This document shows positions 1 to 12,221 of a DNA stretch of 64,000 nucleotides, piece after piece. Source of the stretch: Codonopsis lanceolata (Eukaryota; Streptophyta; Magnoliopsida; Asterales; Campanulaceae). A program made the translations under genes and the position numbers. Within the stretch, counting starts at the first letter, position 1. Each line of letters begins with the position of its first letter. The stretch spans positions 109,258,540 through 109,322,539 of the forward strand of contig CM028377.1 of the NCBI GenBank assembly GCA_013146195.2, read 5' to 3'. The notes below the pieces were generated by a model. It had not been told where the DNA came from. It did no database searches and saw only the letters and a list, made by a program, of their open reading frames with translations.

Positions 1-1514
1 TCATTTTTCATGTGACGATGAGTTCGAAACGGAGTTCTCACAGTGGCATTGACAGCTTTCCTTCAATCAATTATAATATGATCTGATTACCTGACAATTC
101 ACCCAAAAGATCATCAAAAGATGAATATCAAGAATGGTCCATAACCCACAAATCCAGTGATACTCGGCGATAAAGTGCACTCAAGGTCCTGGCTATCCTT
201 GTGTTCATTAGAGTCATCCCCATTTTTTGAGCATATTCTTCCATTTCAATCCTAAAATTTTCCTTTCGTTCAACTCTTCCAGGGGCTTCCCTAGTAATTT
301 TCACAAAACTCATTGATCAGGTCTTCCTTGGGCTTCCCTAACAATTTCATAAAACTCGTCAATCGAGTGTTCCTAGAACTTCTCCCACGAAACTCATCTA
401 TCCATGAAGTCTCCGTATCAATTTTAGAGACTACGATATATTCCATCTTGCCCAAAGGAACAATCAAAGGTTACGCCCCTTCATATTCAAAGCCATGATC
501 CTTCTCCATCAAAAGTGAACATGATATCTTCATATGCATTAGAGAATGAGGCTCCCCGTAAGGTTCAAAAAAAAAAAAAAAGAGCTCGCTAGGTTGAATA
601 CCTGAAAGGGCAGCCTATACAAAAGTTAGAGTGTAAAAACAAAAACATGAATGGTCCCTCCCGAGGTATCGAATAGTGGGATTCCCTGATCTTGTAATTG
701 AAATCAAATTTTGAATGATGTACTAATCAAATGACGAAATTGACCCCAAAACTTCACCCATCCTCATCCAAAAGTCATCAAGAGCTCCTATATTCACAAA
801 CTTGCAAAACCGCTCGATACCACATTTCCATCTCTAATAACACATTTCAATCCCCATGTCGCATCATGTTTTGTTGTGACATGTTTAAGAAACAAAAGAC
901 ACACTCTTGGTTAAAGGCCCATTGTTTGAAATTCTTAAATTTTGAAGAAAAGAAGAAGAAAGAAAAGGCTTTTCCATTTTACATAGCATGCATCTCATTG
1001 TTGCATCATCTTATATTATCAAATATTTGCCTTCGTCCCGTCTAAAATGAAAATCTTCCGCAAGTACCCTCCATAGATCAGGGACACTGCATCATATTAG
1101 CAACCACTTTCTAAGTCTTGCCGACGTTGCTAAACAAAGCGTCGCCAACGGTTTTCAATTCAATCATGTCAACAACTCCTTGTCAACTTTCGCCTTAGGA
1201 TGATCAAAGAACTGCCAGTAGCTTCGTCATCCCACACTCGTCAACACATCTTCCAACATATCTCGCCAAGAGGTAATTTCCAAGTATCCCTAGCAGTGCA
1301 CTAACGACTCTACAATCATCAATAACACTCCCCACGAGACTTCACACAATCACTTCAGCAACGTACCCTTTAACTTATTTGCTTTAATTTCAATGCACCC
1401 CTTAGTCGTGCAACCCAGATGTAAGGTTAGATCTTTTATTGCTTTTTGGTCGTGTAACCCCGATGTAGTGTTTGACCTTCGTTTTTTCTTTTGGTCACAT
1501 AACTCCGATGTAAG
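1..1514. other. Remnant of an older Tat-type retrotransposon tail
   Basis: No gene is readable here. At 584-640 the sequence carries the GCTCGCTAGGTTGAA motif followed by a CTGAAAGGGCAG word. The same motif occurs twice just after the pol region of element A (10914-11040), so this stretch is probably the post-pol region of a related Tat element into which element A inserted. Around 282-376 there are about two diverged copies of a 46-49 bp unit starting GGGCTTCCCTA. Three diverged units of 44-45 bp start at 1405, 1449 and 1494 (core GTCGTGTAACCCCGATGTA), the last abutting the LTR. A poly-A run lies at 566-581. Short open frames on both strands match nothing I recognise. Confidence 0.5.
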
Positions 1515-1689
1515 TGTAGACACCCCAATTTCGTACCCTTGGTATGTAACGTGGCATAAAATATCAAGACCTATTAAAACGACTAACGAATGTCAAGTTA
1601 CAGGGTTGAAAAAGCAAAAGAAAAAGCAGGATGCATAAACAATGAATTGCAAGGGGCCAAAGTGACAGAAAACAGAACAAAAAAAGCCT

Positions 1690-1748
1690 AGGGCATTGCC
1701 CCAAGTCACCTATGGCGCCGCGCCATAGCCCACTATGGGTAGAGCCCA
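1690..1748. promoter_or_regulatory. Three GC-rich palindromes phased at 23 bp in the LTR U3
   Basis: Three 13-mers of near-perfect dyad symmetry start at 1690 (AGGGCATTGCCCC), 1713 (TGGCGCCGCGCCA) and 1736 (TGGGTAGAGCCCA), exactly 23 bp apart with 10-nt spacers. The block lies about 117 bp upstream of the TATA box. The other LTR repeats the arrangement at 21146, 21169 and 21192, and a third copy lies at 16147-16205. That they are regulatory is inferred from position and spacing. Confidence 0.7.
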
Positions 1749-1864
1749 ATAGTTCCCCAAGTACTGTAGCAGTTTGCTTTTGGTACAATCCTCTCAATGA
1801 ATGGTACAGGCTGATGAAGCTCAAAAAGATAAAACTTAATAACGAAGGAAGCCTCCTCCCGGCA

Positions 1865-1873
1865 TATAAATAG
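1865..1873 (+). promoter_or_regulatory. TATA box of element A 5' LTR
   Basis: TATAAATAG followed by AGGCCCC, a canonical plant TATA context. It lies 350 bp into the LTR, with the U3 palindromes upstream. The 3' LTR has TATACATAG at the corresponding place (about 21324), a one-base change. Confidence 0.7.
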
Positions 1874-2882
1874 AGGCCCCAGCTTTAGGAATTCACAGAA
1901 ACAATTCACACAGCGAAAACACACCAATACGCATTGACTTCACCGTGCAGTTGAGAGAACGCCGAAGGAATTTTTCCTTCTAGCCCCGAAGCTCCGTCAA
2001 ATCTCCCCCAAACACTAAAACCCTTTAGCCAAAGTGAAACCTAGTTACCCTGCTAGGATTCTGCCTTATTCCACCGATTCCAAAATCCCAAAAGGAGCAG
2101 TTGCCCTGCTCGAATCCAAACATCAAATCGGCAAAAAACAAGCAATTGCTTTGCCCAATTTCCGACGCCAGCCAGTCAGTAAATCCAGTCAAAGCAAATA
2201 GTTGTGTCGTCCGGATCCTAAGGCGAAAAGCAACTAAACGGAGAAGTCACGCTGCCCGGATATTAATCAGAAGAAAAAGACTCCCTCTTCCTGAAGGCCA
2301 GAGCGAGCACACCCTAGGACCTACCAGTAAGGAGTTTGGTACGGGATAAAACCCCCATGCTTCAAGAGGTAGGCTTATTAAAGTTTTTATGTATAAAAGT
2401 GCTATTTAAATAGTCCTATGTAAGCAAAATAAGTAGTTGTGCTGCCTGAAATTCTATCAAAAATAGCACTAAAAAGAGCAATTATTATGGGCAAATTTTT
2501 ATAAATGTATTTGTAACTTTAGAAAGGAGACTGCTGTAAGTTTGTAACTATTTCCTTATATATATGCAAATATATATTTAAATGTTTTATCTCAACTGTT
2601 AAGTAAATATAAAAAACATATTTAGCCAAAAAACTTGTTTGAGACCGAAAGGGCGAGTTGGGTGCCTAACCCCTTCTCACCTCGTAACTTAGCCTTCGAA
2701 TCTTTTTACAAATTTGATTATTTTTTGTTTTTCTTTGTTTTCCATAAAATAAAGATGGCGACTCTGTTGTATATATTTTGAGTCCACAAATGAGGCTAAG
2801 CGTATTCCACGCGCTGAAAATGTTTTAAAACCACCTGCTTCTCGTTAGCGGGGGAAGAGGTAAAAAATCGGGGCACTCACAG

Positions 2883-2900
2883 TGATGACTCTACTGGGGA
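2883..2900 (+). promoter_or_regulatory. Primer binding site (tRNA-Arg type)
   Basis: TGATGACTCTACTGGGGA follows the LTR end by one base. It resembles the TGGCGACTCnnCTGGGGA type used by Tat/Ogre elements (tRNA-Arg primer), with a few substitutions. Minus-strand cDNA synthesis would start here. Confidence 0.75.
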
Positions 2901-3090
2901 CGTTGTTTTTATTTTAAATAAAATAAAAACGGAGGGCTAGACTCATTTCAAAAAATAGAAAAAACAAGTTTTTCTTTTGTTTTTAGCTAAATATGCTTAT
3001 ATTTATTTAACAGCTTCAATATTGCATTTTTATATATCTGTACAAATAACTGTGAAATCTTGCAGCAGTTTCGTTCTGGGTTCCGTTGCA

Positions 3091-3157
<67 letters not shown>

Positions 3158-3929
3158 CATATATATATGGAATTTTGGGCAGGATAATAGAAAAAAAGAG
3201 ACATATTATCATTTTACTTTATTTTGCTCTGCTTTATTTTTCCTCGCAAAAATATGTAAATATTCTTTTATTCATTCATTTTATTTTGAGGATTATGACC
3301 AAATGTAATTAATATGAATAGATAGATTCCCTGTTTTTCTTTTTATTTATTGATCTGAATGGTCGTCACGCTCTCTCGTGCCGCCCTTTTGATGATTCAA
3401 ACTAATTAGCCGAGAAAAGCAACAACGAACAGAAAGACGGGTCATTTATTGCTTTATTAGTGCTTTATATCTGAAAAAAAACTTTAATGCTTTTTAGATA
3501 CCTCACACATGTGCACGCACATAGAAATATTCCAAATTGCTACCCTTACACCATGGCCAGCCTACCCCCTGCATCAGCCAATGTTTAAAAGCATATAGTT
3601 TTCTAAGACACTTCATGGACCGATCGGTTTTTATATCTCTAAATTATTGACCAATCCTTGTTGCAAAAAAAAAAAGGATATATGCAACAAAGCAGGTGCT
3701 TGTCCGATCAATCTTAGAAAAAATGAATAATAATAAAATAATAAAGGCACATTGTACTCAGAACCCAAAAGCCTGAAACCTTCTCTTCTGATACCTTCAA
3801 CCCTTTTCCTTAGAAACCTAGCTCAAGTTTGGAAAGGAAGAGATAGCACCGGTTGTTTGATACGGGATACATGCATGGGGGTGATTAGAAAATATTAGAA
3901 TCAGTTCAGAGAGTACAGATTTGGGAAGA
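2901..3929 (+). other. Untranslated leader of element A
   Basis: About 1 kb between PBS and gag without a credible ORF. It contains a long AT dinucleotide run at 3091-3153, whose ORFs are poly Ile-Tyr artefacts. The rest is AT-rich sequence. Tat elements often have long leaders, and some carry an extra sense ORF here; none is visible in this one. Confidence 0.6.
3091..3153. repeat. (AT)n microsatellite
   Basis: An almost pure AT dinucleotide run of about 63 bp, with an imperfect tail (ACATACATATATATAT) to about 3168. It lies in the leader of element A. Confidence 0.95.
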
Positions 3930-5665
3930 ATGGCCGCCGAAAATGAACAGTCTACCGTGGGTACTGATACAGAGGCTCCAGGGTACGCTCCTACTCCGGC
4001 TATGCAACAGTGGTTAGATCAGAATTTGGGTGCACATGTCGATCGCCTATTAAGCCATATCGCAAACCTCATGCAAGGTCCGAGGCCCAATGTTGAGGGA
4101 ATCACTTTCCCTGCAATCCCTCAAGAAGCATCTACTTCTCATACTCCTCTAAACCCAAACTCTCAGCCGAACACTAACCTTCCACCAACCACCAGCACCC
4201 CAATCACCAATTTCCCACCAAACACCTATTAACCAAATTATAACCCTTTCTCACCGAATCCTCCATATCCTTTCCCAAACACCAATATACCCCACAATCC
4301 AAGTGGCCTTCCTTTTCCCATCATCAACCCACTCCAAAATAGCCCACATATTGACCCTAGAAGCTATACCCAGCCATGACAAGTAACAACCTGTTTACCT
4401 TTCAATGATCCTGGTCGTCAGCCCGAAACCACAAATAACCCACCTCCTCAAAATCCTTACCAAATGCCTCAGTCAATCCCAGAAATGAACCCAGCTGCCC
4501 CAAATCCCTCAAACATATACCAAAACACAACACCATCTCCCACAAAATTAGAGGCAAATATGAAGAACCTAAAAATAATTACGGTCAAAGTCTTTAACAA
4601 AGGGGAATTTTCTACACAGGCATTAATGCTGCAGCCTTCGGCTATGCTACCCTTAAAATTTAAAATGCCTGACATAGAAAAATTTGATGGGATTGGATGC
4701 CCTATCTCCCACCAAAAATCTTATTCTACTGGCATACATTAAAGAGGGGCTAGTTTTGAAGCCATGACCTCCAATTTTCACCTCACCTTGATAGGGGCAG
4801 CTAAGCAATGGCTAATGCTAGCAGACAGTAGTACAATGGGTAATTGGACCAAATAGCTGAGGAATTCCAAAAAAGATACAAACACTATACTAGTTCCGAA
4901 AATAAAAGAGAACTTGAGACGTGCACCAAAAGGGAAAAGGAAAGCTTTGCAGACTTTGCAGCCAGGTGGAAAAGAAAAATAGCTCAGACAATGGACAGGC
5001 CTGATCCGTCTGAATCAATCAGAATGTTCATCAGAAATCTCCAACCCATTTAACTGGAGCATATGCGTTATCTCCCTTATGGTATCTTTAATGAAATAGT
5101 GGAAATAGGGATCCGTATTGACGAAGATATACACACTGGACATTTAAAAGTCGGTACGCCTCCTAGCTCATTCCGCTATTCAAAAAGGAAAGCAGTCGCA
5201 TCAGGGTCAGCTGCCCACATGGTAGGAAATATGCCTACTATGCCACCAACCAATTTCCCTACCCAAAGCTACAACACTGTACCATGGTCCTATGGAGCAG
5301 ACAGGTCCATCAATACAGTTGGTGGAAATAATGGTCCAAACAGAAACTTTAGGGGTCCAAACAGAAGGAATAGGCATTTTGATGAACTGCAAGCTCCCCA
5401 ATCATTGATATTGCAAGGGCTAATGACACAGGGAGTGCTGAAGCCATTGGAAAATTACAGACCGTCGAATCCTCTGCCTAACTCATGGAACCATGCCCAG
5501 TATTGTGAATACCATCGCTGCTGTGGTCATCTCACCGACAAGTGCTACACGCTAAAAAATGTGATCCAAGATCTGATAGATGATAAAGTCATCGAAAAAC
5601 CTCACCCTAGGCCCAATGTAGTCAATAACCCATTACCTCAAATCAACATGATTGAGGTAAATTAA
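3930..5665 (+). pseudogene. gag: Tat gag polyprotein remnant
   Basis: Structural capsid/nucleocapsid precursor. I place the start at the ATG at 3930 (MAAENEQSTVG). The N-terminal part is Pro/Asn-rich and stays in one frame to about 4742, interrupted by stops at 4230 (after NTY, probably CAA to TAA) and about 4377 (TGA). The capsid-like core follows (KFKMPDIEKFDGIG, 4660-4700). After a frameshift the frame from 4844 reads EEFQKRYKHYTSS and ESFADFAARWKRK, both typical of Tat gag, with another stop at 5051. Near the end is a zinc-finger-like motif C-x2-H-x4-GHLTDKC at about 5506-5545, followed by LKNVIQDLIDD, the usual gag C-terminus before protease. Family assignment is firm; the copy is non-functional. 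Confidence 0.82.
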
Positions 5666-5672
5666 GAAAACT

Positions 5673-7396
5673 GTGTACCCAAATTTGAAAGGAATGAGAA
5701 GCCATTACCATATATCATTGTTCCTCTCTTTTTACCAGAAAAAGAGCTTAGCTGCAACATGCTCTCTTGGGACACTATCCTGGGCAGTCAAAATATTAAT
5801 AGCACTGAGAAAACCACTTGGTTCGGTGGGGATGTCAGTCACCTTACCAGATCTTGTCGGGCATATCAACCAAACCAAGAAAGTGGTGACCACTATGGCA
5901 AAGACAAAGAAATAGACACTGGAGCTAAAAGTATGGAAGATACCTTGTTAGCTCAGATGAAGAAATCCCAAGCAAACATATCCATCTGGGGCTTGCTATG
6001 TGCTTTCAAAAATCATCATGACACACTGGCTAAATCCCTAAGCTAGGCAGTCATCCCCATTGAAACCTCTCCAAACGAGCTCACCCAAATGATCGGAAAC
6101 ATACACTTTGGGAATGCGATTATGTTCACCGATCTAGATCTGCCAAGAGAAGGAACCAATCACATTGATGCTCTTCATATCACTGTGGGAGTTATGGAAA
6201 AAAGGGTTCCTCGAGTCCTGATAGACAACGGCTCATCTCTAAATGTATGCCCCACCAGAACACTAACGAAACTGGGGACAAAGATATCTAAATTGACTCC
6301 TTCATCGCAGACAGTAAGGGCATATGACAACACTAGTCGATGTGTCCTAGGGGTGGTAACTCTGATGATGACCATTGGGCCACTAACCATGCTAGTTGAG
6401 TTCCAAGTCCTGGACATTCCTGCCACTTTCAGTTTTATTGCTGGGAAGCCCTTGGATCCATGGGGTGAAGGGGGTAGCCTCCTCGCTACATCAATGTGTC
6501 AAGTTTATCTACGATGACCACATAGTAATCATACTTGCCGATAAGATCGTGGAAAATAAAGAAAATGGGGATATCCCAATCCTCGAAACAGAGCATGATG
6601 ACACGGGTATCTTCCTCAGTGGTTTCGAAGTTATCCCCCAAGCCAGGATCAACGCCATTGAATATGGGCGAGAAACTGATATTAATGGAAAGAAAACTAC
6701 TGTCTTTAGAGATATGGTCCCACTAAACATGCTCCGAAAAATGAATTACATGTCTAGTTTGGGTCTCGACAAAAATCAGCAGGGACTTATTAATCTTGTC
6801 CAGGATGAATTTAAAGAATGTATTCCTCCATTTGGTCTAGGATATAAACCCACGCCAGCGGAACTAGCTGCGGTCATGAGACAGAAACGTGAAAAGAGTA
6901 AGGCAGAACGTGAAAAGTGTCCTTACAAAGATCCTCCTCTACAGTCATATAGAAAAACTCTAAATGGATACTTTTTTAGAAAAGGGAAACATGTGCCTAT
7001 CTCATGTTCCCCGAACCCTGGATAGACCAAAATGGGAAAAGACACCCTTGTTGGGAAATCTTCGAAGACGTCAGTCTCGCCACCAATGAAATGGAACAAA
7101 TTACCCTGGAGCCCCGCAGCCCTGCATATAAAACAGTAACAGTCGAAAACACCTGGACCATAGACCAAGATGACTATGCCCTTGCCCTGTTTGGTGATGA
7201 CTTCATGGGAGACAGTTTCTTGTGCATGATTGACAGAGGCACTAGCTATGAAAAGTTTATAGCTGAATTTGAGTCCATTGCTGATAACCCTCTGCAGAAT
7301 TGGTACACTACGACTGGCCCCCTCCTGACAACCGTAGACTTGGTGGACCGTTTCGGATATACTATTCCCCCTTTTTCCTTTAGCCTTACAAACTAG
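5673..7396 (+). pseudogene. Tat aspartic protease and flanking linker remnant
   Basis: The retropepsin-like domain lies in the frame starting at 6089. The active-site motif is VLIDNGSSLNVCP at about 6216-6254; D-N-G-S is a common Tat form of the D-S/T-G motif. FSFIAGKPLDPW follows near 6428-6463, where the canonical form has an LLGRPW-type stretch. Upstream (5673-6046) is a shifted, broken linker. Downstream (6490-7020) a long stretch reads MSSLGLDKNQQGLI and PPFGLGYKPTPAEL, the conserved spacer between Tat protease and RT. A stop at 7023 and at least two frame changes break it. Confidence 0.75.
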
Positions 7397-8680
7397 TCAT
7401 CTACTGGCCCGCTCCCTGAAATTGAGGACCTCAAACCCCAGGACCTCAATGATGTAATCAACCTTATACGTCTATTATTAATAATGACAATCTTGATGTC
7501 TTTGCGTATTCCTTGGTTGCACCTACGTTAAAAGACGAATTAATTAACATAAATAATGAGTCGTTTAACGAAATGGACCCAAAAGATAAGGGTTACTTAC
7601 TCGAGCTCGCTAAGTCAGTCAAGCACCGAGAAAAGCATTGATCAGTAGCGTCAGAAGAAGACTTGTCTGTTATCAATCTAGGGTTGAACAGTGAGATCAG
7701 AGAGGTCAGAATTGGCAGTTATTTGCAAGGGTTAGAAAGGGCAACATTGATCAGTCTACTCAGAGAATTTGTAGATGTCTTCGCATGGTCCTACAAAGAT
7801 ATGCCTGGGTTGGATCCAGCGATTGTAGAGCACCGAATTCTAACATACCCCGATGCTAAGCCAGTTAAGCAGAAACCCCGCAGAATCAAGCCAGAATGGT
7901 CACTGAAAGTGAAAGAAGAAATCATGAAACAGCTGCACGTCAAGTTTATTTGGGTAGTTGAATACCCAATTTGGCTATCAAACATAGTGACCGTGCCGAA
8001 ACCCAATGGAAAGGTTCGGATCTGTGTAGACTTCTACGACCTCAACAAGGCATTGCCCAAAGACGACTTCCCTCTATCCAACATTGATATTGTGGTAGAT
8101 GCTGTGGCCTCTCACAAAATAAGATCCTTTGTAGACGGCATGTTGGGCTACAATCAATTCAAAATGGCGTCAGAAGACCAGGAAAAAACTTCATTCATCA
8201 CCCCCTAGGGAACCTATTGCTATACTGTTATGTCATTTGGATTGAAAAACGCAGGGGCTACCTACCAAAGAGCTGCCACTACCCTCTTCCATGATATGAT
8301 ACCTAAAGAAGTCGAAGTATACATGGATGATATGATTGTGCATTCTAACAATACAAATGGTGCCCATGTCAAAAACCTTCGAAAATTCTTAGAAAGGTTA
8401 AAAAAAAACACCAAATGAAGCTCAAACCAACCAAGTGCACATTCAAAGTTACCAAGGGCAAAGTCGTAGGGTTCATGGTAACCGAGCAGGGGATTGAAAG
8501 TGAACCTGCTAATGTGAAAGCCATCATAAACATGCCACAGCCAAAAACCCCAATTGAAGTCAAGGGTTTCTTGGGCCGATTGCAGTACATCAGTCGCTTC
8601 ATCGGGTAGTTGACATCCATGTGTGAGCCGCTGTTAAAATTCCTGAAAAAAGACACTGACTGAGTCTGGTACGAAGAATG
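7397..8680 (+). pseudogene. pol: Tat reverse transcriptase remnant
   Basis: RNA-dependent DNA polymerase. The frame from 7663 reads FVDVFAWSYKDMPGLDP (entry of the Tat RT), PNGKVRICVDFYDLNKALPKDDFPL, and SFVDGMLGYNQFKM. A TAG at 8206 replaces the Trp of the usual P-W-G-T motif. The same frame then gives MSFGLKNAGATYQRA and the catalytic YMDDM box at 8320-8334, which is intact. A frameshift at the A-run near 8400-8409 moves the thumb (KLKPTKCTFKV, VKGFLGRLQYISRFIG) to another frame from 8415. The 5' part (7397-7660) is degraded. Confidence 0.85.
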
Positions 8681-9447
8681 CTAGCTAGCCTCCGAAAAAA
8701 AATCAAAGATTACCTTCTCAGCCCACCAGTGCTAGGGACCATGCTTGCACAAAACAAAAAGAAAATTCCTACATCGAAAATGACATCTACTTCATAAGTA
8801 GGAAGCTACAAGAAAGTGAGCTGAATTACTCAGCCTTAGAAAAAAGCTGCACTGGTTTAGTCTGGGCAACACAGAGGCTTAAGACCTACTTGCAAGCCCG
8901 GTTCATCAAACTCATCTCCAGAATGGACTCCATGAAATACATCTTCGTCAAGCCATCACTCTCCAACCGATTGGCTAAATGGTCATTTCTACTCAACAAA
9001 TTTGACATCACCTATGTCACACTCAAATCTATCAAAAGAAGTGTGATCCCAGATCATTTAGCTGATTTACCTGTAGAATCAGAAGATGCATTAGAGCCAA
9101 GTTTCTCGGATGAGGGTGTCCTAGAAATCACAGATCATGATACCAAATGGGAAATGTTCTTTGATGGGGCTACCAACAAAAGAGGTTTTGGCATAGGAAT
9201 CCTGTTGATTAATCCGGTAGATTCTCATACTCATTTAGCTATAAGATTAGAGTTTGAATGCTCAAATAATACTGTTGAATATGAAGCTTGCATCGCTGGT
9301 CTAGAAGAGGCTCTCCAAAGAGGAGCAAAAGATTTGGAAGTCTTTTGTGACTCTGCTTTGATCATAAATCAGATCGAAGGGAAATGGAAAACCAAAGATC
9401 CCCGGCTACAGCTATATCACGCCCGATTGACAGCTTTAGCAAAATAA
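8681..9447 (+). pseudogene. Dual RNase H region of Tat pol
   Basis: Two RNase H-like segments occur in tandem, a hallmark of the Tat lineage. The first, 8800-9060, keeps the degenerate connection-type end (ELNYSALEKSCTGLVWA, SRMDSMKYIFVKP, IPDHLADLPV). The second, about 9140-9447, is an archaeal-type RNase H with a readable acidic core: MFFDGATNKRGFGIG (first Asp), EYEACIAGLEEA (Glu) and LEVFCDSALIINQ (second Asp). The frame is open from 8890 to 9447, where TAA follows LTALAK. The catalytic residues I can see are intact although the gene is broken on either side. Confidence 0.8.
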
Positions 9448-10926
9448 TTTGATGACATCTCGTTTCATTATCTACCACGAGATAGAAATCAATTTGTTGA
9501 TGCTTTAGAGACTTTATCTTCGTTGGCCAAAGTTTCCACTGAGATCAACATCCAGCCATTTGTAGTCGGGAAGAAAATAGTTCTTGCCTACTGCTTTACA
9601 ATTGATGCCACTCCAGCAAAGGACAGCGAGCCCTGGTACCAAGACATTATGAATTTACTTCAGAAAGGGGTCCATCCACCAAACCTAGACAAAAGAGCGA
9701 AGATCTCCCTACGAAGGTGTGCATCACAATTCGTGATCAGCAGAGGTAGTCTATATAAAAGGCACTACCAAGGGTTAAACCTGCTATGCATCAGTCAGGC
9801 TAAAGCCAAACGAGTCATGGAACAACTGCATGGTGGTACTTGTGGGCCATACACGAATGGGCATATGCTATCAAAGAAAGTAATCCGATAGGGGTATTAC
9901 TGGAGTACGCTAGAAACCGATTGTATTCGGTGGGTGTGTCATTGTGACAAATGTCAGTGCTTTGCAAATCTGCAACACGTTCCCCCGCATATACTGTATA
10001 ACTCCATAGCTCCTTGGCCCTTCTCGACGTGGGGAATTGACATCATAGGTCAAGGTCATCCAAAAGGATCAAATGGGCACGAGTATGTCCTGGTAGCCGT
10101 TGACTAATTTACAAAATGGGTAGAAGTCGCTTCCTATAAAGTGCTGAATACCAAAAAGGTGTCTGATTTTATCAAAATCAGTATCATATACCGATACGAG
10201 GTACCTTTTGAAATAATTTCTGATAATGGCACACACTTCGAGGGGGAAGTAAACCGACTCCTTGATGAATTCAAAGTCTAGAGACATAGGTCATCCCCGT
10301 ACCGACCACATGCAAATGGTGCCGTTGAAGTAGCCAATAAAACATTAGAAAATATCATCAGAAAAATGGCTGAAACACAAAAAGACTGGCCATAAAAGCT
10401 GCCGTTAGCACTCTAGGCTATCGTATGTCAGTTTGCACACCTACTAGGGCTACCCCTTATTCTTTAGCTTGTGGTATGGAGGCAGTACTACCAATTGAAA
10501 TGGAGGTCCCATCATTAAGAGTCGTGATAGAATCAGATATATCTGAAGTTCAAACAGCGTTATGAAGAATTAGCTCTGTTAGATGAACTTCATCTACTAG
10601 CCTTAGAACACACTCGGGCATATCAAAAACGAATAGCTCGTGCATTCAACAAAAAATTCAAAAGCCGTAGTATCCGAGTAGGAGATTTGGTACTTCACAA
10701 AAAACCCCTAGTTATGTTGACAGTAGGGGAAAATGGAAATCTCCTTAGATGGGACCTTATATTGTTAGGCAGATACAGTCAAGAGGTGCGGTATTCCTCG
10801 ATAATCAGGATGGGGAAGATCTCGTTCATCCCCTCAACATGGATAAACTCAAATGATACTATGCATGAGTCAAAGATGTCCTCCATGGACCAGGCAACTA
10901 CTTCTCTCTTCAGCTCGCTAGATTGA
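9448..10926 (+). pseudogene. Tat integrase remnant
   Basis: The frame from 9523 leads into the N-terminal zinc-binding region (HGGTCGPYTNGH near 9829-9861, then C-x2-C in CHCDKCQCF near 9938-9963). The catalytic core shows WGIDIIG at about 10030 (first Asp), EIISDNGTHFEGE at about 10213 (second Asp) and ANGAVEVANKTLENI at about 10312 (Glu), so the DDE triad survives. Stops are at 9889, 10105 (normally Tyr or Trp before FTKWVE), 10279, 10393 and 10414. The C-terminal half shifts frame after about 10430. The end near 10926 is where the post-pol repeat motif begins. Confidence 0.8.
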
Positions 10927-11040
10927 AAACCCGAAAGGGCAGTATAGGTAAAAATTAGAGCAATCAAAAAATATATACACAAGCAGAATAAGGGCTCGCT
11001 AGATTGAAAACCTGAAAAGGCAGTCTAGTTAAAAATTATA
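10914..11040 (+). repeat. Duplicated post-pol motif of element A
   Basis: Two direct copies of a roughly 50 bp motif start at about 10914 and 10989 (GCTCGCTAGATTGAAAACC, then GAAAGGGCAG, then TAAAAATTA). A third copy is at 584-640 in the left flank. The word set recurs at the end of pol in Tat elements. Its function is unknown to me. Confidence 0.65.
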
Positions 11041-11478
11041 GCACACCAAAAGAAAAACCAGGAGAAGAAGAGAGAACAACCTCCAGCATTGATCTCCAAC
11101 AGATATGTCTACAACATGTCAACATAAACATGTCATCAACAAAAAAAAGTCTTCCCTTAGGGGAAGAACTACGTCGACCTGAGCCTTAGAAATAAGGAAC
11201 GTAGGCAGCCTTCGGGTCTTGTCGAACAAAAGTCAAACATGTGTCAAACATGTATGGCTACTTGAAGAAGACTTGTTATGTCAGAAAAGGGCATCTCGTC
11301 TCGTGCTTGATTGGCTAAGAGAAAAACCACGACAGGGCTCAAAATAAACATAATCAAAACATCAAAAATATAAAGTTCCATTTAGGTGTAACTAAGGAAC
11401 AGGTGTCTAAGATATTTAGATAATCATTATTCTTTATAGGTACCTATATATTACCTACATCCCATAGCCCCCAAAGCC
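11041..11478 (+). other. Post-pol spacer with a conserved Tat motif
   Basis: No gene. At 11161-11230 is a motif reading GAACTACGTCGACCTGA ... GAACGTAGGCAGCC. The same word pair recurs near the 3' end at 20670-20725 (GAACTACGTTTGGTCTGA ... GATACGTAAGCAGCC). It is a typical 3' motif of Tat elements and could form a hairpin around CTTAG/AAGG. The rest (11240-11478) is A-rich spacer. Confidence 0.5.
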
Positions 11479-12221
11479 CTATCTTTTTATGTAGCTCCAA
11501 AATGGTCCTTTAACGTCCGTGACTCCCAGCCGAGACCAGATACTTCTGCGAGGCACAGAGGATGCCCCAGCCTCACCAGCATGAGAACCCTCAGCGGTGT
11601 CCTCTTCCTCATCATCAGCATCCCCGTTATCTTGAATAGCAGGGCGGCTTGGGCCAGCGCCATCATTGCTTTGGGCATTACTTCATCTACCAGCTTGACT
11701 TGGGCCAGCTTCATCAATCTGTTGGGGGTTGCTCCTCCGACTTGCATTACTCAGTCTAGAAGGTGTATTAATGGGTCCCACCTCATTAGGTTCACGTGCC
11801 GCCTGAGCTCCTAGGCGGCGCACTCGTTGAAAATGCTCTTGCAAAACCTGGGGAACTACCAGCCCTGAACTCTCCAGATCCTTGCCGATCTCCATCAGCC
11901 GGGCATCTATACTACTGGTCACCCACCTAGAAAGGATCCTTCTCAGCACATACCTGATTATATGGGAATGATCCTCAGCAGCCACTAGCACCCATGACAG
12001 ATACTCATGGGACAACAGCATATTATCAGAGAAACTATTAGCTGAGGCCTGCAGGGGGTAATCAATTCCCCAGATGTCCTGGATGAGAGTGCCTACATCT
12101 CCCTCAATCCGCAGTGCGTCTATCAAAGGACGGTTCACGTCCGGAATAATTTGTTCTCTACTGAATTGACGGAGAACTTGATACGCCAAATAGAAAGAGG
12201 TCTGACGGAGACCAGGCAAGA

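Larger units (their letters stand above)
1515..2881 (+). repeat. 5' LTR of Tat element A
   Basis: The LTR starts TGTAGACACCCC and ends CACTCACA directly before the PBS, giving 1367 bp. It aligns over its first 870 bp with the truncated 3' copy at 20969-21838. U3 holds three phased GC-rich palindromes (1690-1748) and a TATA box (1865-1873). Sequence after about 2384 has no partner in the window because the 3' copy is interrupted there. Short open frames inside it are not conserved between the two copies and I do not call them genes. Confidence 0.87.

Noticed and set aside
731..1045. 104-codon + strand ORF in the left flank
   Set aside because: No domain, biased composition, and it lies in degraded Tat 3' sequence.
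2977..3312. 111-codon + strand ORF and overlapping - strand ORFs rich in Ile-Tyr
   Set aside because: Translation of an AT dinucleotide repeat; the same applies to ORFs at 31103-31448 and 59582-59925.
11581..11814. 77-codon + strand ORF after pol of element A
   Set aside because: It is the shadow of the antisense DUF7745-like gene, which matches a protein family on the other strand.
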